Origin: Flavobacteriales bacterium
Lineage (GTDB): Bacteria; Bacteroidota; Bacteroidia; NS11-12g; UBA9320
Assembly (NCBI GenBank): GCA_020635455.1
Contig: JACJZT010000004.1
Location: forward strand, 186,001-250,000
Direction of reading: 5' to 3'
DNA length: 64,000 nt
Below the pieces are notes generated by a model, which did not search any database, was not told the DNA's origin, and saw only the letters and a program-made list of their open reading frames with translations. How positions within the stretch are numbered: position 1 is the stretch's first letter; each line of letters starts with the position of its first letter. The translations under genes were made by a program, and so were the position numbers. Shown piece by piece: positions 43,276-52,836 of the stretch.

Positions 43276-44562
43276 CTACTGAAAAATTAATTTTTCATGA
43301 TATACCTCACTCCCGTTTTGCAATATACGGATATGGTATATGCCTGAACTTAACGTCGATGTATTTATCTTCTGTTCAAAGGTTTCACCAACAAGAATGG
43401 TTTCTTCCTTAACGTTTTTTCCAATCATATCGCTAAGTACCATGGTATAGTCACCCTCACCCATACTTCTTAGCGTAATGCTGTTTTGTGATGGATTGGG
43501 GTAAATGCTAAACTGAGCATAAGGTTCGTATGGAGGTTTAATTACGTGAATTAGAGGCAATTCACTTCTCAGGTTGAGCAAATTAAACCTCATCAGGGTA
43601 CTTTGACCGGCTGTGAACATGTACGTGCAAGGATATGGCGTATAATCCATATAATTTTCGGTCATATCCGGTTTGTCGTCCGCACCCTCATTACATGAAT
43701 TTTTGGTGGTACTGCAAACTCTGGTCTCAACTCCTGCAAGTGGTGTGTCTTCAATACCGTCGTCCTGTCCGATGCAGGTGCTTCTTTTATCTGCCCATAT
43801 ATGTCTCAATCCCAGGTAATGCCCAATTTCGTGAATAAGGGTCTTTTCTCTGAGACTTGTATTCGAATTATCGTTGGGATTATTTCGGCCTACATACCTG
43901 TAATTTGTAACAACACCCTGTAACTGACTTGTGGTAAAATTATTTGAAGACCAAAATTGTGCGCCGGTTGGTGGAAAGGCGTATGCGGCGGTAACTATGG
44001 TACCCCGGAAGGTAAATTCACAAACCCAGATGTTCAAATATTTTTTGGTATCCCAGGCATCTACTCCATTACCGGTAATTGATTTTACAGATTCGGCAAA
44101 CAAATTGGTTGTAGAACCAAAATCAGACCTTACCGTTTTTACACGATTAATGCCATTGGTAGCATTTCCATCCGGATCTTCAGTGGCCATAAAAAATTCA
44201 ATTTTAGTGTCTCCGGCAAAAGGTTTAAAGAGATCTCTAACTTTGTTGGTATCCTTGTGATTATGCCTGAAGGCAGAATTGATGGCTTCCAGCTGTGAAA
44301 GGATCAATGAATCGTCAAGGTTTTCGGCATCCTTATTCCAAACCACATGAAAGACTACCGGAATTCTGTAAACAGTGTCATTGCCTTGTTTTCCTAATTT
44401 AGACATTGAACTTAAGGCATGGTTTCTTGATTCCTGAAGTGCTTTCATAAATCCCGGATTGATCTGCTCCAGATAAGACTCGTATTCGTAAGTTGCACAT
44501 GGATCCTGGGCTTTACTTGCAATAAAACAAAGAACCAATACCATACTCAAAATATGCCTCAT
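43276..44562 (-). CDS. Secreted M43-family zinc metalloprotease with T9SS sorting domain
   Basis: 428 aa. Signal peptide MRHILSMVLVLCFIASKAQ, a propeptide-like segment, then a pappalysin/cytophagalysin catalytic domain with HEIGHYLGLRH (zinc His-His-His and catalytic Glu) and the Met-turn NYMDYTPYPC. Cysteines around it suit disulfides. The C-terminal ~80 residues (SIYPNPSQNSITLRS ... GIYHIRI) are a type A T9SS sorting signal, so the enzyme is exported through the outer membrane and processed. Followed by the overlapping enoyl-CoA hydratase start on the upstream side. Confidence 0.92.
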   Translation of the reverse strand: MRHILSMVLVLCFIASKAQDPCATYEYESYLEQINPGFMKALQESRNHALSSMSKLGKQGNDTVYRIPVVFHVVWNKDAENLDDSLILSQLEAINSAFRHNHKDTNKVRDLFKPFAGDTKIEFFMATEDPDGNATNGINRVKTVRSDFGSTTNLFAESVKSITGNGVDAWDTKKYLNIWVCEFTFRGTIVTAAYAFPPTGAQFWSSNNFTTSQLQGVVTNYRYVGRNNPNDNSNTSLREKTLIHEIGHYLGLRHIWADKRSTCIGQDDGIEDTPLAGVETRVCSTTKNSCNEGADDKPDMTENYMDYTPYPCTYMFTAGQSTLMRFNLLNLRSELPLIHVIKPPYEPYAQFSIYPNPSQNSITLRSMGEGDYTMVLSDMIGKNVKEETILVGETFEQKINTSTLSSGIYHIRILQNGSEVYHEKLIFQ

Positions 44563-45341
44563 TCTCCTTTAAAATTGGGTTTTCTTTTTTCTATGAACGC
44601 CTGAACTCCTTCTTTGTTATCAGAAGAATTTCCTGCAATTTCCTGACAATATGCTTCATAATCGATCACGGTTTCAAAGTCTGAAGAAATGGACCGGTTC
44701 AACATTTTTTTCATCAAACCAATGGCTTTGGTGGGCGCATTGGCATAATAATCTGAAAATTTTGCAACTTCCTCATCCAGTTTCTCAGCAGGGACTGCCC
44801 TGTTTGCTATTCCCCATTCAAATGCCTGCAGGCCGGTTATTTTAGGTGCCATGGTTGCCATTTCAAATGCCCTTGTACTGCCAAGTAAGCGTGGCAAAAA
44901 GTAGGATGAACCTGAATCAAGCACCAAACCTATATTTATGAAGGCCTCTACCAATATTGCTGTTTCGGCAGCTATCATTACATCACAGGCTAATGCAAGT
45001 GAACATCCTGCCCCTGCAGCAACTCCATTTAATCTGCAAATAATTGGTTTGGGCATATTTCGCATTTCACGAATGATTGGATTATAACGCTTGTTGATCG
45101 AATCAATAAAAGATCTTTTTTCAATACCCGAGATTGCTTTCAGGTCCTGTCCCGAACAAAAAGCTTTTCCACTACCGGTAAGAACGATTACCCTGACGTC
45201 CTTATCTTTTTTGGCAGCTTTAAGAGCATCCTGCAATTCGTAACTAAGTGTATCGTCAATGGCGTTATAAACCTCCGGCCGGTTTAAGGTTATGGTTAGA
45301 ACGGAAGTAACTTTTTGATAAAGTAAGGTCTTAAATTCCAT
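44559..45341 (-). CDS. Enoyl-CoA hydratase/isomerase family protein
   Basis: 260 aa, crotonase fold. Oxyanion-hole segments GSGKAFCSGQDLKAI and NGVAAGAGCSLALACDVMIA, then LVLDSGSSYFLPRLLG. The Asp in LVLDSGSS and the FCSGQDL context recall PaaG-type ring 1,2-epoxyphenylacetyl-CoA isomerases, but the precise substrate is uncertain. It overlaps the protease gene by 4 nt and the upstream membrane protein by 11 nt. Confidence 0.88.
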   Translation of the reverse strand: MEFKTLLYQKVTSVLTITLNRPEVYNAIDDTLSYELQDALKAAKKDKDVRVIVLTGSGKAFCSGQDLKAISGIEKRSFIDSINKRYNPIIREMRNMPKPIICRLNGVAAGAGCSLALACDVMIAAETAILVEAFINIGLVLDSGSSYFLPRLLGSTRAFEMATMAPKITGLQAFEWGIANRAVPAEKLDEEVAKFSDYYANAPTKAIGLMKKMLNRSISSDFETVIDYEAYCQEIAGNSSDNKEGVQAFIEKRKPNFKGE

Positions 45342-45996
45342 AGGTAAGCAAATAAAGTGTAATAGGACTAATTATCCCAATACCGATTCCCAAAATTAAA
45401 CCTTTTCTATCCTGATCCTTATTTTTCTGAAACATAAAGATCTGTAAAATAAAGATCAAAAAGTTCGCAAGTACCATCCAGTGAAAAAAATTCATACCCT
45501 TGGTGTTTAAATCACCCAAACCCGGAACCTTCATTGAGAACAATAAACAACTCAAGGCAAAAAAGGTTGGAAACAAGATCTTCAGATTTGTATCCTTTTT
45601 CAATAAGCTCAGTAGAACGGCCAATACCAGTGAAAAGGTAATCCCAATGCTCAAAAAGGCAAACATTGGTTTGTATCTTTCAAAAAAAACTTCGCTCAGG
45701 TTTAGAATAAAAATCAAAAACACAAGACTGTATAAAACCGAATAGATCAATATTTTCTGAGTCGACAAGGTGTTCTGCTCAAAAAAGGAAGACCATTGAA
45801 TGTCAATGTTCTGATTATAGGTTACCGCAGAGATGTAAAAAATTGGGATCACCACGATACCCAGAAAAAACAAAGTGATGTCAAAACCCAAAACGGCTCC
45901 GCGAATACTTGTATATAGTATCAAAGCCAGAAAGTTGTAAAAGGTTAACGACAGCGGATGGAAGATAAGGGAGATAACTTTCTGGTTATTAAACAT
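45331..45996 (-). CDS. Polytopic membrane protein of unknown function
   Basis: 221 aa with six or seven hydrophobic segments and short polar loops; no recognised domain. It lies 10 bp downstream of rpoN and overlaps the crotonase gene by 11 nt, so it is part of the rpoN transcript. Confidence 0.65.
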   Translation of the reverse strand: MFNNQKVISLIFHPLSLTFYNFLALILYTSIRGAVLGFDITLFFLGIVVIPIFYISAVTYNQNIDIQWSSFFEQNTLSTQKILIYSVLYSLVFLIFILNLSEVFFERYKPMFAFLSIGITFSLVLAVLLSLLKKDTNLKILFPTFFALSCLLFSMKVPGLGDLNTKGMNFFHWMVLANFLIFILQIFMFQKNKDQDRKGLILGIGIGIISPITLYLLTYGI

Positions 45997-46006
45997 GGCT
46001 GCAAAA

Positions 46007-47503
46007 CTAAAATGCTTTTCTCAACCTTGCCACAGGAATGTTTAATTGTTCCCTGTATTTGGCAACAGTTCGTCTGGCCATATTATACCCTTTTGATTTA
46101 AGCAATTCGGTCAACTGATCGTCGTTCATGGGATTGTTCTTGTCTTCGTTTTCGATATATTCAGACAATATTCTCTTAACTTCCTTAGTGGTTACCTCTT
46201 TCCCGTCGTCTTTAGTGATGCCTTCAGAAAAGAATTCCTTTAGCAAAAAGATCCCGTAATCGGTTTGAACGTATTTACTTGTTGCCACCCTTGAAATGGT
46301 TGAAATATCCATCTTGATCTTATCGGCAATGTCTTTAAGCTTCATAGGTTTCAATTTCGAATTGTCACCGGTCTTAAAAAACTCCTTTTGAATATCCACA
46401 ATAGCGTTCATGGTGCTTAACAAGGTATTCTGTCTCTGCTTTACAGCTTCAATAAACCATTTTGCATTGTCGATTTTTTGCTTCACAAACTGAACCGCTT
46501 CTTTGGCAGTAGGTGCTTTTGCCTTATGCCTTTCGTATTCAGCCAGGGTATCAATAAACCCTTTATTTATTCTCAAATCGGGTTGATTGGATTGATTGAT
46601 AAGAATTTCGAGATCCCCGAAATGATCTACAACAATAAAATCCGGAATTATGGTGTCCGACTTTCGCTCATCATCAATGTAAGCAGGTTTTGGATTGAGT
46701 TTGGTAATTAAATTTACTGCTTCTTTGAGGTACTCTAGATTTACATCGAGCTTATGTGCAATTTTTTCAAAATGCCTTTTTGTAAAATCCTCCATGCATT
46801 CGTTCAATACAAGTTTTGCAAGCTCAAGAATTGGATTTCTGCCTTTTTCCTCTTTTCGGTTAATTTGTATCAAAAGGCACTCCTGAAGCGATCTGGCTCC
46901 AATGCCGGGAGGGTCGAATTGTTGAATTACCTTTAAAATATTTTCAAGTTCCTCTACCGTTGCCGGGATGTTGTATTGAAAGAGAAGGTCGTTTGAAACA
47001 GATTTTAATTCTCGTCTTAAATAACCATCATCATCAAAGGAACCAATTAATTGTTCTGCAAGTTTTTCATCGCGCTCAGAATCCAATGCATTGATCACCT
47101 GATCGAGCAAATTCTCTCTGAATGAATTTACCACAGAGGCAACCGGAAAGGATTTGTCTTCGGTGTTTGGATTGTAATCTTCGTTTAACCTGAAATCTCC
47201 TTCGTCTTCAGCATATTCGGTCAGGTCTGCATGTTCTATCATTTTATCAACAGCCTCTACTTCGGAGTCGTCAAATTCCGATTCCTGATCGTCGTCGAAT
47301 GAATCCCCGAATTCTTCGGTTTCTCCATCGTATTCGTAATTATCCTCATCGTCTTTTCCGGTTTCCAATGCAGGATTCTCAATCAATTCTTCTTCAAGTT
47401 TTTGCTCAAAACTCAAGGTGTTTAACTCCAACAACTTAACAAATAACAGTTGCTGAGGTGATAATTTCTGCTGAAGTTTCTGACTGAGATTTTGTTTTAA
47501 CAT
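46007..47503 (-). CDS. rpoN: RNA polymerase sigma-54 factor
   Basis: 498 aa. N-terminal Gln/Leu-rich region I (LSQKLQQKLSPQQLLFVKLLELN), an acidic region II (about 55-110), core-binding region and a C-terminal HTH with the RpoN box ARRTVAKYREQLNIPVARLR. It directs RNA polymerase to -24/-12 promoters in cooperation with AAA+ activators, none of which is in this window. First gene of a leftward group with the membrane protein and crotonase. Confidence 0.95.
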   Translation of the reverse strand: MLKQNLSQKLQQKLSPQQLLFVKLLELNTLSFEQKLEEELIENPALETGKDDEDNYEYDGETEEFGDSFDDDQESEFDDSEVEAVDKMIEHADLTEYAEDEGDFRLNEDYNPNTEDKSFPVASVVNSFRENLLDQVINALDSERDEKLAEQLIGSFDDDGYLRRELKSVSNDLLFQYNIPATVEELENILKVIQQFDPPGIGARSLQECLLIQINRKEEKGRNPILELAKLVLNECMEDFTKRHFEKIAHKLDVNLEYLKEAVNLITKLNPKPAYIDDERKSDTIIPDFIVVDHFGDLEILINQSNQPDLRINKGFIDTLAEYERHKAKAPTAKEAVQFVKQKIDNAKWFIEAVKQRQNTLLSTMNAIVDIQKEFFKTGDNSKLKPMKLKDIADKIKMDISTISRVATSKYVQTDYGIFLLKEFFSEGITKDDGKEVTTKEVKRILSEYIENEDKNNPMNDDQLTELLKSKGYNMARRTVAKYREQLNIPVARLRKAF

Positions 47504-47577
47504 CGCTATTCATCCATATTCAATGGATTTTAAAGTAATTTTGCCAAAATTATAAAATTAACCTCGAATTACTCGAA

Positions 47578-49092
47578 ATGTATATTAAAGATTTATCAAA
47601 TTTTAAGGATAATGACGTAACCCTTAAAGGCTGGGTTTCAAACAAAAGAGATGGAAAAGGACTGGTGTTTGTTATCCTTAGAGACGGCACCGGGCTATGC
47701 CAGTGTATCATTGATTCATCAAAGGTGGATCCGGGTGTTTTTGAGAACGCCTCGTCTCTGGGGCTCGAAAGCTCTTTAATCCTTAAAGGTAAGGTAGTTG
47801 AAGACAGCAGGCAACTTGGCGGATTTGAAGTTCATGTATCGGATCTTCAGATCTTACAACTTGTAAAAGATTATCCCATTGCCAAAAAAGAACATGGTGT
47901 TGATTTCCTGATGGACAAAAGGCATCTGTGGCTGCGATCAGGAAGACAGTGGGCCATTCTTAAAATCAGGAACTGTATTATCTTTTCAATTCATTCCTTT
48001 TTTCAAAAAGAAGGATTTGTGGAAATGGATGCTCCGATTTTCACCGGCAATGCCTGTGAGGGAACCTCTACCCTTTTCGAAACCGATTATTACGGCGAGC
48101 CTGCCTATTTATCCCAATCGGGACAGCTCTATGGAGAAGCAATGGCTATGGCTATGGGTAAAATATACACTTTTGGGCCTACCTTCAGGGCAGAAAAATC
48201 AAAAACCAGAAGGCATCTCTCTGAGTTCTGGATGATCGAACCTGAAATGGCTTTTTTCGACATCTTTGATAATATGGACCTGATCGAAAAATTTCTTCAT
48301 GCGGTTATCAGCGATGTACTGGAAAAATGTAGCGCAGAACTCGAAATTATTGGACGAGACAAGGAAAGTCTCAGAAAAAGTCTGGCGAAATTTCCACGCC
48401 TTACCTACGATGAAGCAGTACAGATCATCAAAGGTGAAAAGGATGTAGATGGCCAGAATTCGATCGTGTCTCTTGAAGAACTTCTAAAAAATACAGAATT
48501 AAAACAAAAGGAGTTAAATGCAGAAATTGAACAAAGAGAAGAAAAGATCAAGACTCCGGGAATGAAGAAAGGTGAAATTAACTTCAACCAAAATAAGATC
48601 AATCAGTTAAAGAATGATTTGAAAGACGTGGAGGAAGATCTAAGAAACATTCCTCAATGGATAGAATCGGCTAAGAACTTCGAATACGGGAATGATTTTG
48701 GCGGAAGTGACGAAACCGTTATTACCCGCCTTTACGATTCACCTATAATGGTGTATGACTGGCCTCATGAGGTTAAGGCGTTTTACCTTAAACGAAACCC
48801 CGAAAACGACCGCTTTGCCAGAGGCGTGGATGTGCTCGCACCTGAAGGTTATGGTGAAATTGTTGGTGGTGGCGAAAGAGAAACCAATGAGGCGTTGTTA
48901 AAAGAAAAGATCATAGAACACGATCTGCCAATGAGTGAATTTGAATGGTATCTCGATCTGAGAAGGTACGGTTCTGTGCCGCATGCAGGTTTTGGTCTCG
49001 GACTTGAAAGGTTGGTAACCTGGATCTGCAAGTTAAAACACGTCAGAGAATCCATTCCCTTCCCTCGCATGTATGGAAGGTTGATGCCTTAG
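47578..49092 (+). CDS. asnS: Asparagine--tRNA ligase
   Basis: 504 aa. Class IIb synthetase: OB-fold anticodon domain (about 1-110), motif 2 region TFGPTFRAEKSKTRRHLSEFWMIEPE (within about 200-225) and motif 3 GFGLGLERLVTWI near the end. A charged coiled-coil-like insertion (about 300-355, KQKELNAEIEQREEKIKTPG and onward) makes it longer than the roughly 466-residue E. coli enzyme. A TAATTTTG -7 box (47536-47543) is 34 bp before the ATG. Divergent from rpoN. Confidence 0.95.
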   Translation: MYIKDLSNFKDNDVTLKGWVSNKRDGKGLVFVILRDGTGLCQCIIDSSKVDPGVFENASSLGLESSLILKGKVVEDSRQLGGFEVHVSDLQILQLVKDYPIAKKEHGVDFLMDKRHLWLRSGRQWAILKIRNCIIFSIHSFFQKEGFVEMDAPIFTGNACEGTSTLFETDYYGEPAYLSQSGQLYGEAMAMAMGKIYTFGPTFRAEKSKTRRHLSEFWMIEPEMAFFDIFDNMDLIEKFLHAVISDVLEKCSAELEIIGRDKESLRKSLAKFPRLTYDEAVQIIKGEKDVDGQNSIVSLEELLKNTELKQKELNAEIEQREEKIKTPGMKKGEINFNQNKINQLKNDLKDVEEDLRNIPQWIESAKNFEYGNDFGGSDETVITRLYDSPIMVYDWPHEVKAFYLKRNPENDRFARGVDVLAPEGYGEIVGGGERETNEALLKEKIIEHDLPMSEFEWYLDLRRYGSVPHAGFGLGLERLVTWICKLKHVRESIPFPRMYGRLMP

Positions 49093-49113
49093 AAAATATC
49101 GGATAATCGGATA

Positions 49114-52100
49114 TCATTCCTTCTGTATCTTAAAATATTGGTGATCCAAATCGACCGATATTTTTAACAGGAATAGTTTGGATGAATACTCGTTCAGGAA
49201 GATCTCCGCATCCGATTTCCATACCCTGGTACTCTGCAACTCATTACCGGTAAAGTCATATATTGTTAATACGGACCCCGGTTTGAGACCCAGTATTTTA
49301 AAGCTCTCGCCATGGACAGGGTTTGGAAATATTTTCAAGTTGGTTTTATCAGAATGAACTATGCCAAGCAAGGTTATGTCCAGAGTATCGGAATACACGT
49401 AGCAATTTGAATCGCTGGTTACCTTGAGAAAATATTTACCGTTCCTGGGCACCTTGAAATCCTTATTAACTTCACCTGTGATCAAACCATTGTCGTCGTA
49501 CCACTGATTGCCCTTGGTGTAATTTGAACTCAGGGTGTTGTGATTTCTTGTAATACTCGGCTTGGCCGGAGTTTGGTTGACGATAAAACTTGTCTTTGCC
49601 GAATCACGGCAACCTATAAAATTAATGGTTTTATATTCCACCTTATAATTGCCTTTTCCCATCACCGAAGGGTTGAAAAGGTCTGCTTTTACCCCATTAA
49701 CAAAGTAGGTACCACTATCGGCCGGGCTTCCCTGGACAAGTTTAAATTCAGGGTCGTTTTCACAAACGTTTGGTATGGTTGTAACAGAAGCCTTTAACAC
49801 ATCGGAAACATATACTTTCACAGAATCTTTAACTTCACAACCATGTGACTCTGTAAGGGTGTAAAAGATCTGGTGCCAACCTTGTCCTACAAAGGATGGG
49901 TAGAAGAAATCACCGTTTATCCCATTCCCACTTATGACGCCGCCAAATGGATAAATTTTTACCTTAACGGGTGGATCGTAAATACATGAGTACGTAGTGA
50001 TATCCACTGAAACACTGTCTGTTTTAACCACCTCAACTTCAAATATGGCCTTGCTTGTACAATTGGATGAATTGTCATAAGTATATGTTAGTTCATATTT
50101 TCCTATCGATACCTGTCGGGGGTCAAAAACATTGGATGCTACACCCGGACCAGAATACGATCCACCGGCAGGTGAAACATTGCTTAAATTTACCGATGAT
50201 GAATTCGGACAAAACAAATTAAGGCCTTTAACGGTCAATGCCGTTGTATCGCCAAGCACTGCAGTGCTGCTTACCTTATTGCTACAGCCGTTTGCATCAA
50301 CAAATTTATAACTTATCTGATGAGTACCTGAACCTGCTTTTTTAGGGTGAAAATAGCCATTGGAAGTAACAAAGGCTCCTTCGAAGGTTCCTCCCTTTGG
50401 TGTTCCTTCCTGCATTGCGATACTGTCGCTGTTTTCACATGCAGAAATTGAAAAATTCCAGCTTACATTCGTATTGCTGAATACTTTTACAAGCTGAGTG
50501 TCGGATGTTGTACAATTTTCGGAATTGGTATAAAAATACGTGATCATGTGGGTTCCAACCCCTGCAAGCTGAGGATCAAAAGTTTTGGAAGAAACCCCGT
50601 TCCCAATGAAATTTCCTCCTGAAGGGAAAGCACTGAGGTTCACTTTGGCATCTTTAAGACAAAAATTTGGAATCGGGTCAATAAAACAGGTTGTTGATTG
50701 TTTTAATTTAAATGAATCGTTTAGATAATTATAACATTGATTGCTGTTTGTGAATTCATACTTAAATTTATAATAACCCGTTTTGCCTTTGGCACTCTTC
50801 ACCAATAATTTATTATTATAGATGTAGCCGCCTGTGTATGTTCCTCCAACAGGTTTTAAAAGATTTAAAGGTATCGAATCCAAATGATTGCAATATTCAA
50901 GCGGACCGCTCTTTGAAAATACCGGTAAGGCATAAATTTCCAGGATCTGATCATCCGATGAGCTGCAATTAAATGTATCTGTGTAAGTGTAGGTAATGGT
51001 ATATTTCCCTGCTTTTGTTTTTAAAGGGAAGAAATACTTTCCAGACTCAACACCTGTACCGGTATAAACACCTCCAGCAGGACTGCCGCCGCTTAAGAAT
51101 ATGGTATCTGCATCTTCACAAACCCCTTTTAACGCACTTAGTGAAACACCGGGCTTCGTTCGGTTAGATATATTTATTTCGGTGCTGTTGAATTTGCATG
51201 AAGTGCCTTTTCGCAGCATTTCAACTTTGTACTTACCTGTTTGTGATACCCATATATATTTGCCTGTTTTTCCGGTAAGGATCTTGCTGTCTTTGTACCA
51301 TACATAGGTAAATGAATCGTTTCCGGCTGCTGAAAGTTGTAAACTGTCAGAACCACAATACCAGGGCTTTCCATTTGAAGTGCTTATTATTTTACTGCTA
51401 TCCGTTTCATAAAGAGCCATAACAAACTCGGAAGGTGTTTGCTTTAACACGACCAAACTGTCTCCACCGATATTGAGGTTTGAAGGCAAATAGCGCCAGT
51501 TTCCACTGAATCCAATCTTCTTGCCAAAAAGATCCATTCCACACTTTTGTGAGTTCGTTATGGTGTTCAGATCCTTAAAATGATAGCTTAGATCAAATTG
51601 AGACGAAGGATTTTCACTGAATACAGAAAAAAAATGAGTGGAATCTATTTTTCCAAAAACATTATTGGCTGTCCCTTGCTCGCTGGTATCATAACTTAAT
51701 ACAAGATGAAAGGTACCTGGTGATCCGGTTATGTTCCTAATTGAAAAAACATCTCCAAATCGGGTTTTCAATGCCAGAGATTTCGTTCCGTATACGTATG
51801 CAGAACTATCTCCCAATACCACACCTGAAACATCTCTTGAAGGACCATTCACAAGAGTACCTGTATTTGAATTCCCAGAATAATCATTTAAAGAATTTCC
51901 GCTGGTTTCATCCATTTTCCAGTATCCGGCCAGACTGCTGAAAGCAGGATGTTTCTTTGAAACCTTTCGGCACATCCAATCCCTCAAAACGGCCTTACTT
52001 AAGTCTGTACCCCAAACTCTTATCTCATCAATTTCCCCCTGATAGAGCCTTCCGCCTCCATAGGCCAGATCTCCAATTCTTGGTGCAAGCGTGCTGGATG

Positions 52101-52560
52101 GATTCATGGATCCACTGTAAAGTGTTGAAGCTTCAAGAGTGCCATTTACATAAACCTTTATTGAATCGCCATCGAAAACTCCTGCCACATGATACCAGGT
52201 ATTGGTAGAAAGTATACTGCCGGTAATTGCTTCACTCCAACTTCCATTGGTTGTGGCAATGTTAAACGACACTTTTCCATTATCTCCACATCTCAAAACA
52301 TATCCCGCATTTCCCGATGCCCAGCCATGTTTGCAAAAGATGCTGTTTGAATAACTGTTGGCACCAAAACCGGTTGGCTTTATCCAGGCTTCTACGGTTA
52401 TTGAAGAAGTTGGATTCAATGCCGAATTATTGGATAATTGAACATAATCATCCGAACCATCAAAGCTGAGATCCATGAATGAGCCTGTCCTTTGACCATA
52501 ACTGGTATATCCGGAAAGAAGTACGATCAACAGGTTCAGTAGGAAAATTTTATTTCTCAT
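49114..52560 (-). CDS. Large secreted LamG-domain protein with T9SS sorting domain
   Basis: 1148 aa. Signal peptide ending SYGQ; LamG/concanavalin-like domain about 30-215 (ITVEAWIKPTGFG, GEIDEIRVWGTDLSKAVLRD). A long stretch of repeats of about 80-90 residues follows, each with a GG-x-(Y/F)-x-G-x-G pattern and a Cys pair (GGVYTGTGVESGKY, GGNFIGNGVSSKTF, GGSYSGPGVASNVF), typical of gliding-associated surface proteins. The last ~80 residues (LKIFPNPVHGESF ... LFLLKISVD) are a T9SS type A signal. Probably a surface adhesin; the ligand is unknown. Confidence 0.88.
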   Translation of the reverse strand: MRNKIFLLNLLIVLLSGYTSYGQRTGSFMDLSFDGSDDYVQLSNNSALNPTSSITVEAWIKPTGFGANSYSNSIFCKHGWASGNAGYVLRCGDNGKVSFNIATTNGSWSEAITGSILSTNTWYHVAGVFDGDSIKVYVNGTLEASTLYSGSMNPSSTLAPRIGDLAYGGGRLYQGEIDEIRVWGTDLSKAVLRDWMCRKVSKKHPAFSSLAGYWKMDETSGNSLNDYSGNSNTGTLVNGPSRDVSGVVLGDSSAYVYGTKSLALKTRFGDVFSIRNITGSPGTFHLVLSYDTSEQGTANNVFGKIDSTHFFSVFSENPSSQFDLSYHFKDLNTITNSQKCGMDLFGKKIGFSGNWRYLPSNLNIGGDSLVVLKQTPSEFVMALYETDSSKIISTSNGKPWYCGSDSLQLSAAGNDSFTYVWYKDSKILTGKTGKYIWVSQTGKYKVEMLRKGTSCKFNSTEINISNRTKPGVSLSALKGVCEDADTIFLSGGSPAGGVYTGTGVESGKYFFPLKTKAGKYTITYTYTDTFNCSSSDDQILEIYALPVFSKSGPLEYCNHLDSIPLNLLKPVGGTYTGGYIYNNKLLVKSAKGKTGYYKFKYEFTNSNQCYNYLNDSFKLKQSTTCFIDPIPNFCLKDAKVNLSAFPSGGNFIGNGVSSKTFDPQLAGVGTHMITYFYTNSENCTTSDTQLVKVFSNTNVSWNFSISACENSDSIAMQEGTPKGGTFEGAFVTSNGYFHPKKAGSGTHQISYKFVDANGCSNKVSSTAVLGDTTALTVKGLNLFCPNSSSVNLSNVSPAGGSYSGPGVASNVFDPRQVSIGKYELTYTYDNSSNCTSKAIFEVEVVKTDSVSVDITTYSCIYDPPVKVKIYPFGGVISGNGINGDFFYPSFVGQGWHQIFYTLTESHGCEVKDSVKVYVSDVLKASVTTIPNVCENDPEFKLVQGSPADSGTYFVNGVKADLFNPSVMGKGNYKVEYKTINFIGCRDSAKTSFIVNQTPAKPSITRNHNTLSSNYTKGNQWYDDNGLITGEVNKDFKVPRNGKYFLKVTSDSNCYVYSDTLDITLLGIVHSDKTNLKIFPNPVHGESFKILGLKPGSVLTIYDFTGNELQSTRVWKSDAEIFLNEYSSKLFLLKISVDLDHQYFKIQKE

Positions 52561-52836
52561 TACAGTAAAATTATTGAATTCAAATCTAAAATAAAATATT
52601 CGGAAGAATTGAAATTATTCCAAATTTCAATGAAGAATATCCTGACAGTTAAAGTATAACAGGAATTCAATTCTAAAAAACAACTCCATTATTTTACACT
52701 AAGTTTTAAAAAATATTCAGATCCCAAATTTTCACCCATTAAATTTTGATCTTCTAATAAAGAATACTTCAAAATAGAAATTCAATCTTGTTGAATGTAA
52801 TTTTTTATTTACTTTGCCATGACTTAAATACTACTT

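Noticed and set aside
52561..52836. Possible hidden gene between the LamG protein and ppsA.
   Set aside because: AT-rich divergent promoter region; no frame with coding features was seen.
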